NCBI GenBank assembly: GCA_937899625.1
Contig: CALCCB010000127.1
Location: 26,019-90,018 of the forward strand
Length of the DNA: 64,000 nt
Origin: an uncultured Bacteroidota bacterium
GTDB taxonomy: Bacteria; Bacteroidota; Bacteroidia; Flavobacteriales_D; Crocinitomicaceae
Reading direction: 5' to 3'
The notes under the pieces are model-generated. The model made no database searches. It was not told the DNA's origin and saw only the letters and a list, made by a program, of their open reading frames with translations. This document shows positions 26,715 to 34,038 of the stretch, piece after piece (the first letter of the stretch is position 1; every line of letters starts with the position of its first letter). The position numbers were made by a program, and so were the translations under genes.

Positions 26715-28688
26715 TCAGGTGGATTGAATTGTTAATATTAATTTGAAACCTTTGTCCGTTGATGGAGTATGAATTTTTCCTTTGATAGCAGCAGCTCTTT
26801 CTTTGATCGTCAGCATTCCTATCCCTGAATTCTTTTTTTCGTCAGACATTCCCCTTCCATTATCTTGATAGGTCATCGTTATCGTATCTGAATGTTGTGA
26901 TAAGCTGACTTTTAGTGCTGTAGCATTCGCATGTTTGATGGTATTGTTGATGCATTCTTGAATTATGCGGTAAACTTGTGTTTTTACTTCATTATCGATG
27001 GCTTCAACGTCCTTCTTGACAGAAATACTACAAACGATTCCTGTGTTTGATTGAGTTCTTTCCAGGAGTGAAACAATTGATCTCTCCAATCCCATTTTGG
27101 CAACAGCGGAAGGATGCAGTTGATGAGAGATCACCCTTGTTTGTTCGATAACTTCTCCAACTTCTTTGTCTAATCCCTCAAGATCCTGGATCTTACCAGA
27201 ATTAAACATGTTGATCTTGGATTTGATGATGGACAAGGATTGACCGATATCATCATGCAAATCTTTTGAGATCCTTGAACGTTCATTGTCCGTGTTTTCG
27301 ATCAACTTTTGTGTGAAATATTCTTTTTGATTTCTGACAATTCGCATATATCGTATGTAGAGGATTGAACTAACCACGAGGATAAGAAATACAGAAATAA
27401 TGATGATTAAATTCATCCTCGTGCGCTTAAGCTCATTTTCTTTCGACAAAAGTGAATTCTTGTTTTTCTCATTTTCAAGATCTGCATCGGCCTTTTCTTT
27501 GCCGTAAATGACTTGCAATTCCGCAAGTTTATCGTCATTCGTGATTTCTTCCAAACTATCCTTGATTTGGTAATATTTGTCTAAAAAGAACATGGCATTT
27601 TTGAAGTCACCTTCTTTTTTCTTAATATCAGATTTGAGTTTATAATACTCGAGCATATTGTTTGGGCTACTGTAGTATGAAGCAAAATACTTAAGACTAT
27701 CGGCATAAATATTAGCTTCTACCAAATGTTGTTGATCAAGATGGATATTTGATTTGATCAAGTAACCCATTCCAAGGAAATTCATTTCTTTCAGTTCCCT
27801 TAACCTGTTGATCGCTGAGTCAGCATAAATTTCGGAGGTTGTGAAATCTTTGTTCTTAAGGTAACTGTCTGAAAGATTCAAATAGGCCACGCTGACTGCT
27901 TGAGGAAAACCAAGTTTTCTGGCATTCAAAAGAGTGTTCTGATAATATTGAATACTTGAATTGTAGTCCTTGAGTTCCTTGAACACTAGACCAAGATTGT
28001 TATTTAAGTTAAGCATCAATCGGTCCTCATTCATATTGGTAATGAGCTTTACAGCCCGTTCAAAATCCTTTGCAGCTTCGCTGATCTTTTTGTCTGAGAA
28101 TTTAAGCAGGCCAATATTGTTCAGCATCATCGCCTGATGATATTTGCGATTTTCTTTCTCAGCCAGCTTTAACCCTTTGAGATAATAATTCATAGCAGTA
28201 TCTCGGATCATACGGTCTGAGTAAAGATTTCCTAAACCATTGAAGATCTCTATTTGATTCACCAGAAAATTGTTTTTCTCGGCTTCAACCAATAGTTCTT
28301 TGAATTTTTTTTCAGCTTTTACCACATCACCAGCAGATTCGATGAAGGCTAATCTGATCTTCGTTGAGTTAACTAATTCCAGATTGCCGGCTTTTCTGGC
28401 TATTTCTATGGATTTTGAATAATTGGCCTTTGCTTTCTCGACATTGTAAGAGAAGTAATAAAAATTACCGTAAAACTGATAGATAGTCGCTTCTTCACTA
28501 GGAAGATTATTCTTTCTTGCCAGCTCAATTGCCTCTTGACCTTTTTTGAACACAGTACTACTATCATAGTAGGTGCTTTGGCGGATGTCCTTTTTTAACT
28601 TTTCGAGTTTTTCCTTAAGTGATCTATCCTGAGCATTCGAATGAAGACCTGAAGCAAAAAGCAATATGACACAGAGTAATAGTCGCAT
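26715..28688 (-). CDS. TPR-containing sensor histidine kinase (HisKA_3 type)
   Basis: 657 residues. A signal peptide (LLLCVILLFASGLHSNAQ) leads to periplasmic tetratricopeptide repeats (about 30-400; e.g. AMNYYLKGLKLAEKENRKYH). A coiled coil and one membrane helix (LIIIISVFLILVVSSILYIRY, about 424-445) follow. The dimerisation domain carries the phosphorylated His in ERSRISKDLHDDIGQSLS, and the ATPase domain has NNTIKHANA, DNGRGM and GIGMLTIKERA, as in NarX/DegS-type kinases. The gene has its own promoter element (TACATTTG, 28699-28706) directly after the gcdH terminator. The sensed signal is unknown; TPR domains suggest a protein or peptide partner (inference). Confidence 0.94.
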   Translation of the reverse strand: MRLLLCVILLFASGLHSNAQDRSLKEKLEKLKKDIRQSTYYDSSTVFKKGQEAIELARKNNLPSEEATIYQFYGNFYYFSYNVEKAKANYSKSIEIARKAGNLELVNSTKIRLAFIESAGDVVKAEKKFKELLVEAEKNNFLVNQIEIFNGLGNLYSDRMIRDTAMNYYLKGLKLAEKENRKYHQAMMLNNIGLLKFSDKKISEAAKDFERAVKLITNMNEDRLMLNLNNNLGLVFKELKDYNSSIQYYQNTLLNARKLGFPQAVSVAYLNLSDSYLKNKDFTTSEIYADSAINRLRELKEMNFLGMGYLIKSNIHLDQQHLVEANIYADSLKYFASYYSSPNNMLEYYKLKSDIKKKEGDFKNAMFFLDKYYQIKDSLEEITNDDKLAELQVIYGKEKADADLENEKNKNSLLSKENELKRTRMNLIIIISVFLILVVSSILYIRYMRIVRNQKEYFTQKLIENTDNERSRISKDLHDDIGQSLSIIKSKINMFNSGKIQDLEGLDKEVGEVIEQTRVISHQLHPSAVAKMGLERSIVSLLERTQSNTGIVCSISVKKDVEAIDNEVKTQVYRIIQECINNTIKHANATALKVSLSQHSDTITMTYQDNGRGMSDEKKNSGIGMLTIKERAAAIKGKIHTPSTDKGFKLILTIQST

Positions 28689-28698
28689 GGTTGAGAAG

Positions 28699-28706
28699 CA
28701 AATGTA
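28699..28706 (-). promoter_or_regulatory. -7 promoter element of the two-component operon
   Basis: TACATTTG on the minus strand is an exact TAnnTTTG match 10 bases before the ATG, implying a very short 5' leader. It abuts the terminator of the upstream gene, whose T-run it extends. Confidence 0.55.
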
Positions 28707-28739
28707 AAAAAAAGAGCCATTCGACTAGAATGGCTCTTT
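28707..28739 (-). terminator. intrinsic terminator of the acyl-CoA dehydrogenase gene
   Basis: Perfect 12-bp stem AAAGAGCCATTC with GAATGGCTCTTT, 5-base loop, followed on the minus strand by an unbroken run of T. It separates the dehydrogenase transcript from the two-component operon. Confidence 0.92.
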
Positions 28740-28759
28740 ATATTCATGAAGATTAAATC

Positions 28760-29959
28760 TTATTTAAGATCAGGCATTTCTCTGGTAAACGCAGGAATTC
28801 CTGTCACGTCCATTCCTGTAATTAATAGATGGATATCGTGCGTTCCTTCATACGTAACTACAGATTCAAGGTTAGCCATATGTCTCATGATCGAGTATTC
28901 ACTGGTAATACCCATTCCTCCATGGATCTGACGTGCCTCTCTTGCAATATTCAATGCGATTTCAACATTATTTCTTTTTGCCATTGAGATCTGAGCAGAA
29001 GTTGCCTTCCCTTCGTTTCTCAATTGCCCAAGACGATACGTTAAAAGTTGCGCTTTCGTGATCTCAGTGATCATCTCCGCCAATTTTTTCTGGATCAGCT
29101 GGAAAGCACCGATCGGAACTCCAAACTGCTGACGCTCTTTTGAATATCTCAAAGCTTGATCATAACAATCCATAGCAGCACCAAGTGCACCCCATGCAAT
29201 ACCAAAACGAGCAGAATCCAGACAGCTCAACGGAGCGCCAAGTCCAGATCTTCCAGGTAAAATATTTGCTTTAGGAACTTTAACATCAACAAAGATCAAT
29301 TCTCCCGTAGCAGATGCTCTAAGAGATAATTTTCCGTGCATTTCTGGTGTAGAGAAACCTTCCATTCCTCTTTCTACAACCAATCCATGGATTCTTCCAC
29401 TTTCATCTTTTGCCCAAACGACAGCAATATCAGCGAAAGGTGCATTTGAAATCCACATTTTTGCTCCATTCAGAATAACGTGATCTCCTGCATCTTTGAA
29501 ATTTGTGATCATACCACCTGGGTTCGATCCGTGATCTGGTTCAGTTAAACCAAAACAACCCATCATTTCACCTGTTGCCAACTTTGGAAGATACTTCTGT
29601 TTTTGTTCTTCAGTACCATACTTCCAGATTGGATACATGACAAGTGAAGATTGAACAGATGCAGTAGATCTTAGACCTGAATCACATCTTTCCAATTCCT
29701 GCATGATCAAACCGTAAGAGATCTGATCGAGTCCAGGGCCTCCGTATTCTTCAGGAATATATGGTCCGAAAGCACCGATTTCACCAAGTCCCGATAATAG
29801 ATGGTTAGGAAAGGTTGCTTTTTCATAATGCTCATCAATGATAGGTGATACTTCTTTTTTCACCCATGCACGTGCGGCATCGCGCACTAACTTATGTTCG
29901 TCTGTTAAAAGATCATCAAGATTATAGTAATCAGGATGTACATATTGATCCGTTCTCAT
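28760..29959 (-). CDS. gcdH: acyl-CoA dehydrogenase, glutaryl-CoA dehydrogenase type
   Basis: 399-residue FAD flavoprotein. The ATG at 29959 (MRTDQYVHPDYYNLDDLL) is chosen because a TAAATTTG promoter element lies at 29978-29985; the longer frame to 30052 would start upstream of that transcript. FGLTEPDHGSNPGGM is the FAD-binding signature, ERQQFGVPIGAFQLIQ and RQIHGGMGITSEY are further acyl-CoA dehydrogenase motifs. The catalytic Glu is in VVTYEGTHDIH, and the surrounding sequence is the glutaryl-CoA dehydrogenase form, which oxidises and decarboxylates glutaryl-CoA in lysine and tryptophan breakdown. Substrate is by resemblance; no other lysine catabolism gene is nearby. Confidence 0.9.
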   Translation of the reverse strand: MRTDQYVHPDYYNLDDLLTDEHKLVRDAARAWVKKEVSPIIDEHYEKATFPNHLLSGLGEIGAFGPYIPEEYGGPGLDQISYGLIMQELERCDSGLRSTASVQSSLVMYPIWKYGTEEQKQKYLPKLATGEMMGCFGLTEPDHGSNPGGMITNFKDAGDHVILNGAKMWISNAPFADIAVVWAKDESGRIHGLVVERGMEGFSTPEMHGKLSLRASATGELIFVDVKVPKANILPGRSGLGAPLSCLDSARFGIAWGALGAAMDCYDQALRYSKERQQFGVPIGAFQLIQKKLAEMITEITKAQLLTYRLGQLRNEGKATSAQISMAKRNNVEIALNIAREARQIHGGMGITSEYSIMRHMANLESVVTYEGTHDIHLLITGMDVTGIPAFTREMPDLK

Positions 29960-29977
29960 GAAGAATAATTTTGGTTG

Positions 29978-29985
29978 CAAATTTA
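29978..29985 (-). promoter_or_regulatory. -7 promoter element of the dehydrogenase gene
   Basis: TAAATTTG on the minus strand is an exact TAnnTTTG match 18 bases before ATG 29959. A TTG lies 12 bases upstream, closer than the usual -33 spacing, so the -33 element is unclear. Confidence 0.5.
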
Positions 29986-30025
29986 AATAATTTTCAACAA
30001 GGTGAGTTTTCAAAAGAACCTCATG

Positions 30026-30033
30026 TAACTTTG
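30026..30033 (+). promoter_or_regulatory. -7 promoter element of the DUF4271-hemD pair
   Basis: TAACTTTG on the plus strand is an exact TAnnTTTG match 25 bases before the TTG at 30059. It forms a divergent pair with the element at 29978-29985. Confidence 0.5.
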
Positions 30034-30058
30034 TGTCAATATTACGAACCATAAAGAC

Positions 30059-30769
30059 TTGAAAGAAGGGGTGTTTTTCGGAGATGGAGTTGTCAATAAT
30101 CCTGAAAGCTTATTACCTAAGGGAGGTCATGAATTATTATGGATCGGAAGTTTACTCCTGTTAAATTTCATTTTGCTTTCTTCCGTTCGGTTAAACAACG
30201 GTAGGGCCTATGTGCATTTGTTTAAACTGTTGAACAGCACCACCCATGTTGATGATCGTCTTAAGGAGACCTATCGATTAGAGTCATTTGTCAATGTTGG
30301 ATTGCTTTTAAATTTTTTAATCAGCCAGTTTGTTTGTGCATTCTATGTTTCGATTGATATGATTCCATTGGATTGGTCCATCAGTATCATTAGTTCAGCA
30401 TTGATCGTGTCCTGGATGTTTGTCATGCAATCTTTACTTCCAAGAATAATAGGATGGTTAATTGGTGAATCCTTGCCTCAAAGAACGATCCTGGCCAATA
30501 CGTTTGTCGGATTTCATTTTTTTGGGATTCTTTTCGCTTTTATAGGGCTTGTCTGGTATTTGAATCCTCAATTTAAAGAGCAGCTCTCAATGATTGTTAT
30601 AGTATTATTCAATTTAATGAATCTTGTAAGAGTAATAAAAAATAGCATTGTAGTTATTGGTGCTGGAGTAAGCTGGTATTATATAATTTTATATTTTTGC
30701 ACTCTCGAAATTCTACCACTATTCGTAGCATATCACTACGTTGAGATGAATTTAGGGGTTGATTTTTAA
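30059..30769 (+). CDS. DUF4271 integral membrane protein
   Basis: About 236 residues with six or so hydrophobic segments (e.g. LLWIGSLLLLNFILLSS, VNVGLLLNFLISQFVCAFYV, FHFFGILFAFIGLVWYL). I recognise the DUF4271 family by its position and pattern: in flavobacteria this protein is regularly encoded just before uroporphyrinogen-III synthase, as here with 20 bases between. No ATG is in frame near the beginning; TTG at 30059 or GTG at 30071 would be the start, and an in-frame stop lies at 30026-30028. Function is not known; a link to haem synthesis is suggested only by gene order. Confidence 0.8.
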   Translation: MKEGVFFGDGVVNNPESLLPKGGHELLWIGSLLLLNFILLSSVRLNNGRAYVHLFKLLNSTTHVDDRLKETYRLESFVNVGLLLNFLISQFVCAFYVSIDMIPLDWSISIISSALIVSWMFVMQSLLPRIIGWLIGESLPQRTILANTFVGFHFFGILFAFIGLVWYLNPQFKEQLSMIVIVLFNLMNLVRVIKNSIVVIGAGVSWYYIILYFCTLEILPLFVAYHYVEMNLGVDF

Positions 30770-30789
30770 GTTACTTAATTCGTTGAAAC

Positions 30790-31542
30790 TTGGCTGTCAA
30801 AACTATCTTAGTATCGCAACCGAAACCAGAAGGAGATAAGTCGCCTTATTTTGACCTTGCTGAAAAGTACAAGTTGAAAATTGATTTCATACCTTTTATA
30901 CATGTAGAGGGTATTGGTGCTCAGGAGTTCCGTCAGCAAAAAGTTAATCTTGCGGATCAAACGGCAGTGATCATGACTTCCAGAACTGCGGTTGATCATT
31001 TTTTCAGAATTGCTGAAGAAATGAGATTTGAAGTTCCCGATACAATGAAATACTTCTGTATTTCTGAAGCCGTTGCCTATTACCTTCAAAAATATGTGAC
31101 CTATCGTAAGAGAAAGATCTTCTTTGGTAAACAGACGATAGAGGATCTTGTAGAGGTGATGAAGAAGCACAAATCTGAGAAGTTCTTACTTCCGTGCACA
31201 GATATCTTAAGAGATAAAATTCCGATTACCTTAGAGGATAATAAGATGAATTTTACAAAGGCAGTTTTGTATAGAACTGTTGCTTCTGATCTTTCTGATC
31301 TAGAGGATGTGAAGTACGATATGCTGGTGTTCTTTAGCCCTGGAGGAATTGAATCATTATTAAAGAATTTCCCTGACTTTAAACAAAACGGAACGTTAAT
31401 CGCGGCTTTTGGACCGACTACGGCGAATGCAGTGGTTAAGAATAATTTGAGACTTGATATTCATGCTCCTCAGCCAAATGCTCCTTCCATGACAGGCGCC
31501 ATCGAGCTATACGTAAAAGAGCAGCTCAAAAAAGGAAAATAA
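30790..31542 (+). CDS. hemD: uroporphyrinogen-III synthase
   Basis: Cyclises hydroxymethylbilane to uroporphyrinogen III in haem synthesis. The 250-residue protein opens AVKTILVSQPKPEGDKSPYFDLA, a form seen in flavobacterial HemD, and has VIMTSRTAVDHFF and LVFFSPGGIESLL, the weakly conserved family landmarks. The start must be TTG at 30790: an in-frame TGA lies two codons upstream (30784) and no ATG occurs before residue 58. It follows the DUF4271 gene and ends at a terminator with a UUCG loop. HemD sequences are very divergent, so the assignment rests on the opening motif and context; still fairly firm. Confidence 0.88.
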   Translation: MAVKTILVSQPKPEGDKSPYFDLAEKYKLKIDFIPFIHVEGIGAQEFRQQKVNLADQTAVIMTSRTAVDHFFRIAEEMRFEVPDTMKYFCISEAVAYYLQKYVTYRKRKIFFGKQTIEDLVEVMKKHKSEKFLLPCTDILRDKIPITLEDNKMNFTKAVLYRTVASDLSDLEDVKYDMLVFFSPGGIESLLKNFPDFKQNGTLIAAFGPTTANAVVKNNLRLDIHAPQPNAPSMTGAIELYVKEQLKKGK

Positions 31543-31549
31543 AATTTTG

Positions 31550-31577
31550 AAAAGGACAGCTTCGGTTGTCCTTTTTT
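31550..31577 (+). terminator. bidirectional terminator between hemD and the sirtuin gene
   Basis: Stem AAAAGGACAGC with GTTGTCCTTTT (one G-U) closed by a stable C(TTCG)G tetraloop, with T-run on the plus strand and A-run before it. It lies between convergent genes and overlaps the sirtuin stop codon. Confidence 0.9.
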
Positions 31578-32274
31578 ATTGAAGTTCTTGTAGTAGTCGT
31601 TGAAGACCCTCTTCAGCACCGGCAGGTATAACATTGAATCCAGATGGTAACGAAAATTCATGAACATTTGGGTCAATAATATACTTGATTGCATCGCTCT
31701 TCGTGAAATGGATCAACCCTGCAGCTGGATATACATTCAAAGAAGTTCCAATAACAATCAAAATATCGGCTTTCGATATAATTTCGGCTGCCTTTGATAA
31801 CATTGGGACCTCTTCTCCGAACCATACGACGTGAGGTCTGAGCACATATCCCTCCGGACAACGTTCTTCCATAGTCAACTCCCATCCTTCGATTGGGAAA
31901 TAATTCCTTCCACTATTGGGACCGGAACTCTTAGAAAACCGAATATTTCCGTGCAAATGCAAAACATCCTTAGAGCCAGCTCTTTCATGAAGGTCATCAA
32001 TATTTTGTGTAATGACTGTTACTGGGAAATGGTGTTCCATTTGGGCGATCAGTAGATGTCCTTTATTGGGTTCACATGCTATGATTTGTTTTCTTCTTAA
32101 ATTGTAGAACTCCTGCACTAGTGTAGGATTCTTTCTCCATGCTTCCGGTGTGGCAACTTCTTCAATTTTGTATTGTTCCCAGAGACCTCCAGAGTCTCTA
32201 AAAGTTGAAATTCCACTCTCAGCACTCATGCCTGCGCCAGAAAAGACTACTATACGATTTGTTTTGATTTTCAC
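31576..32274 (-). CDS. cobB: NAD-dependent protein deacylase (sirtuin, class III-like)
   Basis: 232-residue sirtuin that removes acyl groups from lysine using NAD. GAGMSAESGISTFRDSGGLW (about 13-32) and TQNIDDLHERAGS bind NAD; His of LHLHGNI is catalytic. YNLRR (Y57, R60) matches the Tyr-x-x-Arg pair of SIRT5/CobB types that act on succinyl- and malonyl-lysine. The usual zinc site of two Cys pairs is missing: between LHLHGNI and LRPHVVWFGEEVP only one Cys remains (EERCPEG). The start is GTG; no ATG is available near the N-terminus. It is convergent with hemD. Confidence 0.92.
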   Translation of the reverse strand: MKIKTNRIVVFSGAGMSAESGISTFRDSGGLWEQYKIEEVATPEAWRKNPTLVQEFYNLRRKQIIACEPNKGHLLIAQMEHHFPVTVITQNIDDLHERAGSKDVLHLHGNIRFSKSSGPNSGRNYFPIEGWELTMEERCPEGYVLRPHVVWFGEEVPMLSKAAEIISKADILIVIGTSLNVYPAAGLIHFTKSDAIKYIIDPNVHEFSLPSGFNVIPAGAEEGLQRLLQELQ

Positions 32275-32371
32275 AGAAATTCTTGTTTGTCTCTTAAAAA
32301 TAACTATTTAGCTTGTTTTAGGAGTCCAATAATTTCATAACTTTCACATTCGTAAGGAAGAAGCGTTCTTC

Positions 32372-32379
32372 TATCTTTA
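32372..32379 (+). promoter_or_regulatory. probable -7 element of the thioredoxin-like cargo gene
   Basis: TATCTTTA, one base from TAnnTTTG, 35 bases before the ATG at 32415. The same octamer precedes the malic enzyme gene (34012-34019), so it may be a working variant. Confidence 0.4.
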
Positions 32380-32414
32380 CACTATCAATGTCGAAAAATT
32401 ATAAAAGTTAAACT

Positions 32415-33929
32415 ATGAAAAAACTATTATTCTCTGCTCTTTTGGTGTCAGGAGGTTTCTTTTCAGTAAACGCTCAGTTGGCTGATGGATCTATCGCTCC
32501 TAATTTCACCGTTACTGCTTATCAGCCAGGTTTGGCTAATGCAGGATTGAACAACAACGGTACATTTACGTTGTATGATTATCTGGATATGGGTTATACA
32601 GTAATCATGGATGTGTCTGCAACTTGGTGTGGACCATGTTGGAGTTATCATCAAGGAGGGGCTTTAGAAGACCTTTATGCAGCGCACGGTCCTGCTGGTC
32701 ATCCAGGAGTTAGTGGTTCTACTACTGACGACGTTATGGTGATCTGGGTTGAAGGTGACGCTTCTACTGCTGATGCAACGATGTTGGACGGAGCTGGTTC
32801 AATCGGGAACTGGATCAATCCAACTGGATCATATGAGATCGAATTCCCAATGGCAAACCCAGGTTCTACAGTGGCGAATCAGATCAACAATGGATACAAT
32901 ATCGGATTTTTCCCTACTATCTACAAGATTTGTCCTAACCGTACGATCAGTGAAGTAGGTCAGTTGTCTGCATCTGCTCTTTATGGAACAGTTTCTTCTT
33001 GTCCTGCTCCTGCATCTGCTCCAAATGACGGAGCTCTTCTTCAGTACTTGGGTGATAACAAAGCTTGTGGAGCTGTTGATCTTGTAGTAAGACTTCAGAA
33101 CAATGGAACATCACCGTTGACTTCTTGTACAATTACTGCAACTGAAGGTGCAACAACAGTTGCTACTTACAACTGGACAGGGAACTTGAGTACCTATGGT
33201 ATTGCTGATGTAACTATCGGACAGTTCACACCAACAAACACTAACCACAACCTGAACATTTCAATTACAACTGCAGATGGAAATGCTGCAAATAATGCTG
33301 TTGCAACTCAGGTTGGATTAGCTAGTACTGGTACTTCAAACAACGTTGTTGTGAAAGTTAGCCTTGACAGATATGGTTCTGAAACTTCTTGGAAGATCAA
33401 GAGAAGTAACGGTACAACTGCTTACTCTTCTCCTACTTATTCTGACGCAGCTGCTAATGGAACTTATCCACAGCCTGACATCAACACGTTCTTGCCTGAT
33501 GATTGTTACAGTTTAGAGGTTCTTGACTCATACGGAGATGGATTTGACAGCGGATATGGAAACGGATTGGTTGAAGTATGGGTAAATGGGGTTAAGATCG
33601 CTGGTGTATCTGACTTCCCAACTGGATCAGAAGCTGGTGATGCATTCCTTTTGGATGGAGTTGCGGGTATCGAAGAAAATCTTTCAAATTCTTTGAGTGT
33701 TTATCCTAACCCTGCTTCGGAAGAGCTTAATGTTTCTTTTGAAGCAAATGGAGATTATGTGATCGCTATCCTTGATCTTCAGGGAAGAATGGTTGCAACT
33801 CAAACGTTAACAGGTTTGACAGGTTCACAAACTGTGAAGTTCCCAGTTTCTGACTTGGCAAAAGGAAGTTATATCGTTAAGATCTCTAGAGAAGGAGTTT
33901 CTCAAACTCAGAACGTAGTTATCAGATAA
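32415..33929 (+). CDS. secreted thioredoxin-fold protein with T9SS type A domain
   Basis: 504 residues. A signal peptide (MKKLLFSALLVSGGFFSVNA) leads to a thioredoxin-like domain with VIMDVSATWCGPCWSYHQ (Cys 72 and 75 form the CxxC motif) spanning about 25-195. A CARDB/Ig-like region (about 205-290) and a further beta domain (about 300-405, with DDCYSLEVLDSYGDGFD) follow. The C-terminal 80 residues (LSVYPNPASEELNVSF, ILDLQGRMVATQTL, GSYIVKISREGVSQTQNVVIR) form a T9SS type A sorting domain. It probably works as a secreted or surface redox or binding protein; disulfide activity is inferred from CxxC. Codon choice looks biased to those of highly expressed genes. It stands alone between a promoter-like element and a terminator. 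Confidence 0.88.
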   Translation: MKKLLFSALLVSGGFFSVNAQLADGSIAPNFTVTAYQPGLANAGLNNNGTFTLYDYLDMGYTVIMDVSATWCGPCWSYHQGGALEDLYAAHGPAGHPGVSGSTTDDVMVIWVEGDASTADATMLDGAGSIGNWINPTGSYEIEFPMANPGSTVANQINNGYNIGFFPTIYKICPNRTISEVGQLSASALYGTVSSCPAPASAPNDGALLQYLGDNKACGAVDLVVRLQNNGTSPLTSCTITATEGATTVATYNWTGNLSTYGIADVTIGQFTPTNTNHNLNISITTADGNAANNAVATQVGLASTGTSNNVVVKVSLDRYGSETSWKIKRSNGTTAYSSPTYSDAAANGTYPQPDINTFLPDDCYSLEVLDSYGDGFDSGYGNGLVEVWVNGVKIAGVSDFPTGSEAGDAFLLDGVAGIEENLSNSLSVYPNPASEELNVSFEANGDYVIAILDLQGRMVATQTLTGLTGSQTVKFPVSDLAKGSYIVKISREGVSQTQNVVIR

Positions 33930-33949
33930 TAATCATTAATTGATGGAAG

Positions 33950-33974
33950 AGCCCGGTTTTCACCGGGCTTTTTT
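33950..33974 (+). terminator. intrinsic terminator of the thioredoxin-like cargo gene
   Basis: Perfect 8-bp GC-rich stem AGCCCGGT with ACCGGGCT, TTTC loop, followed by six T. Located 20 bases after the stop codon. Confidence 0.93.
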
Positions 33975-34011
33975 GTTTCTATCAATATCGTGCTATTACC
34001 ATGCATTTTAG

Positions 34012-34019
34012 TATCTTTA
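34012..34019 (+). promoter_or_regulatory. probable -7 element of the malic enzyme operon
   Basis: TATCTTTA, one mismatch to TAnnTTTG, 19 bases before the ATG at 34039 and shortly after a terminator, hence the natural place for the promoter of the maeB-ruvA-sprA-GNAT run. Confidence 0.45.
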
Positions 34020-34038
34020 CAAGCTTCAAAAAACATCT

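Noticed and set aside
30784..30789. Possible sequencing error hiding an ATG for hemD
   Set aside because: The TTG start directly gives the family opening, with an in-frame stop just before; a genuine TTG start is simpler.
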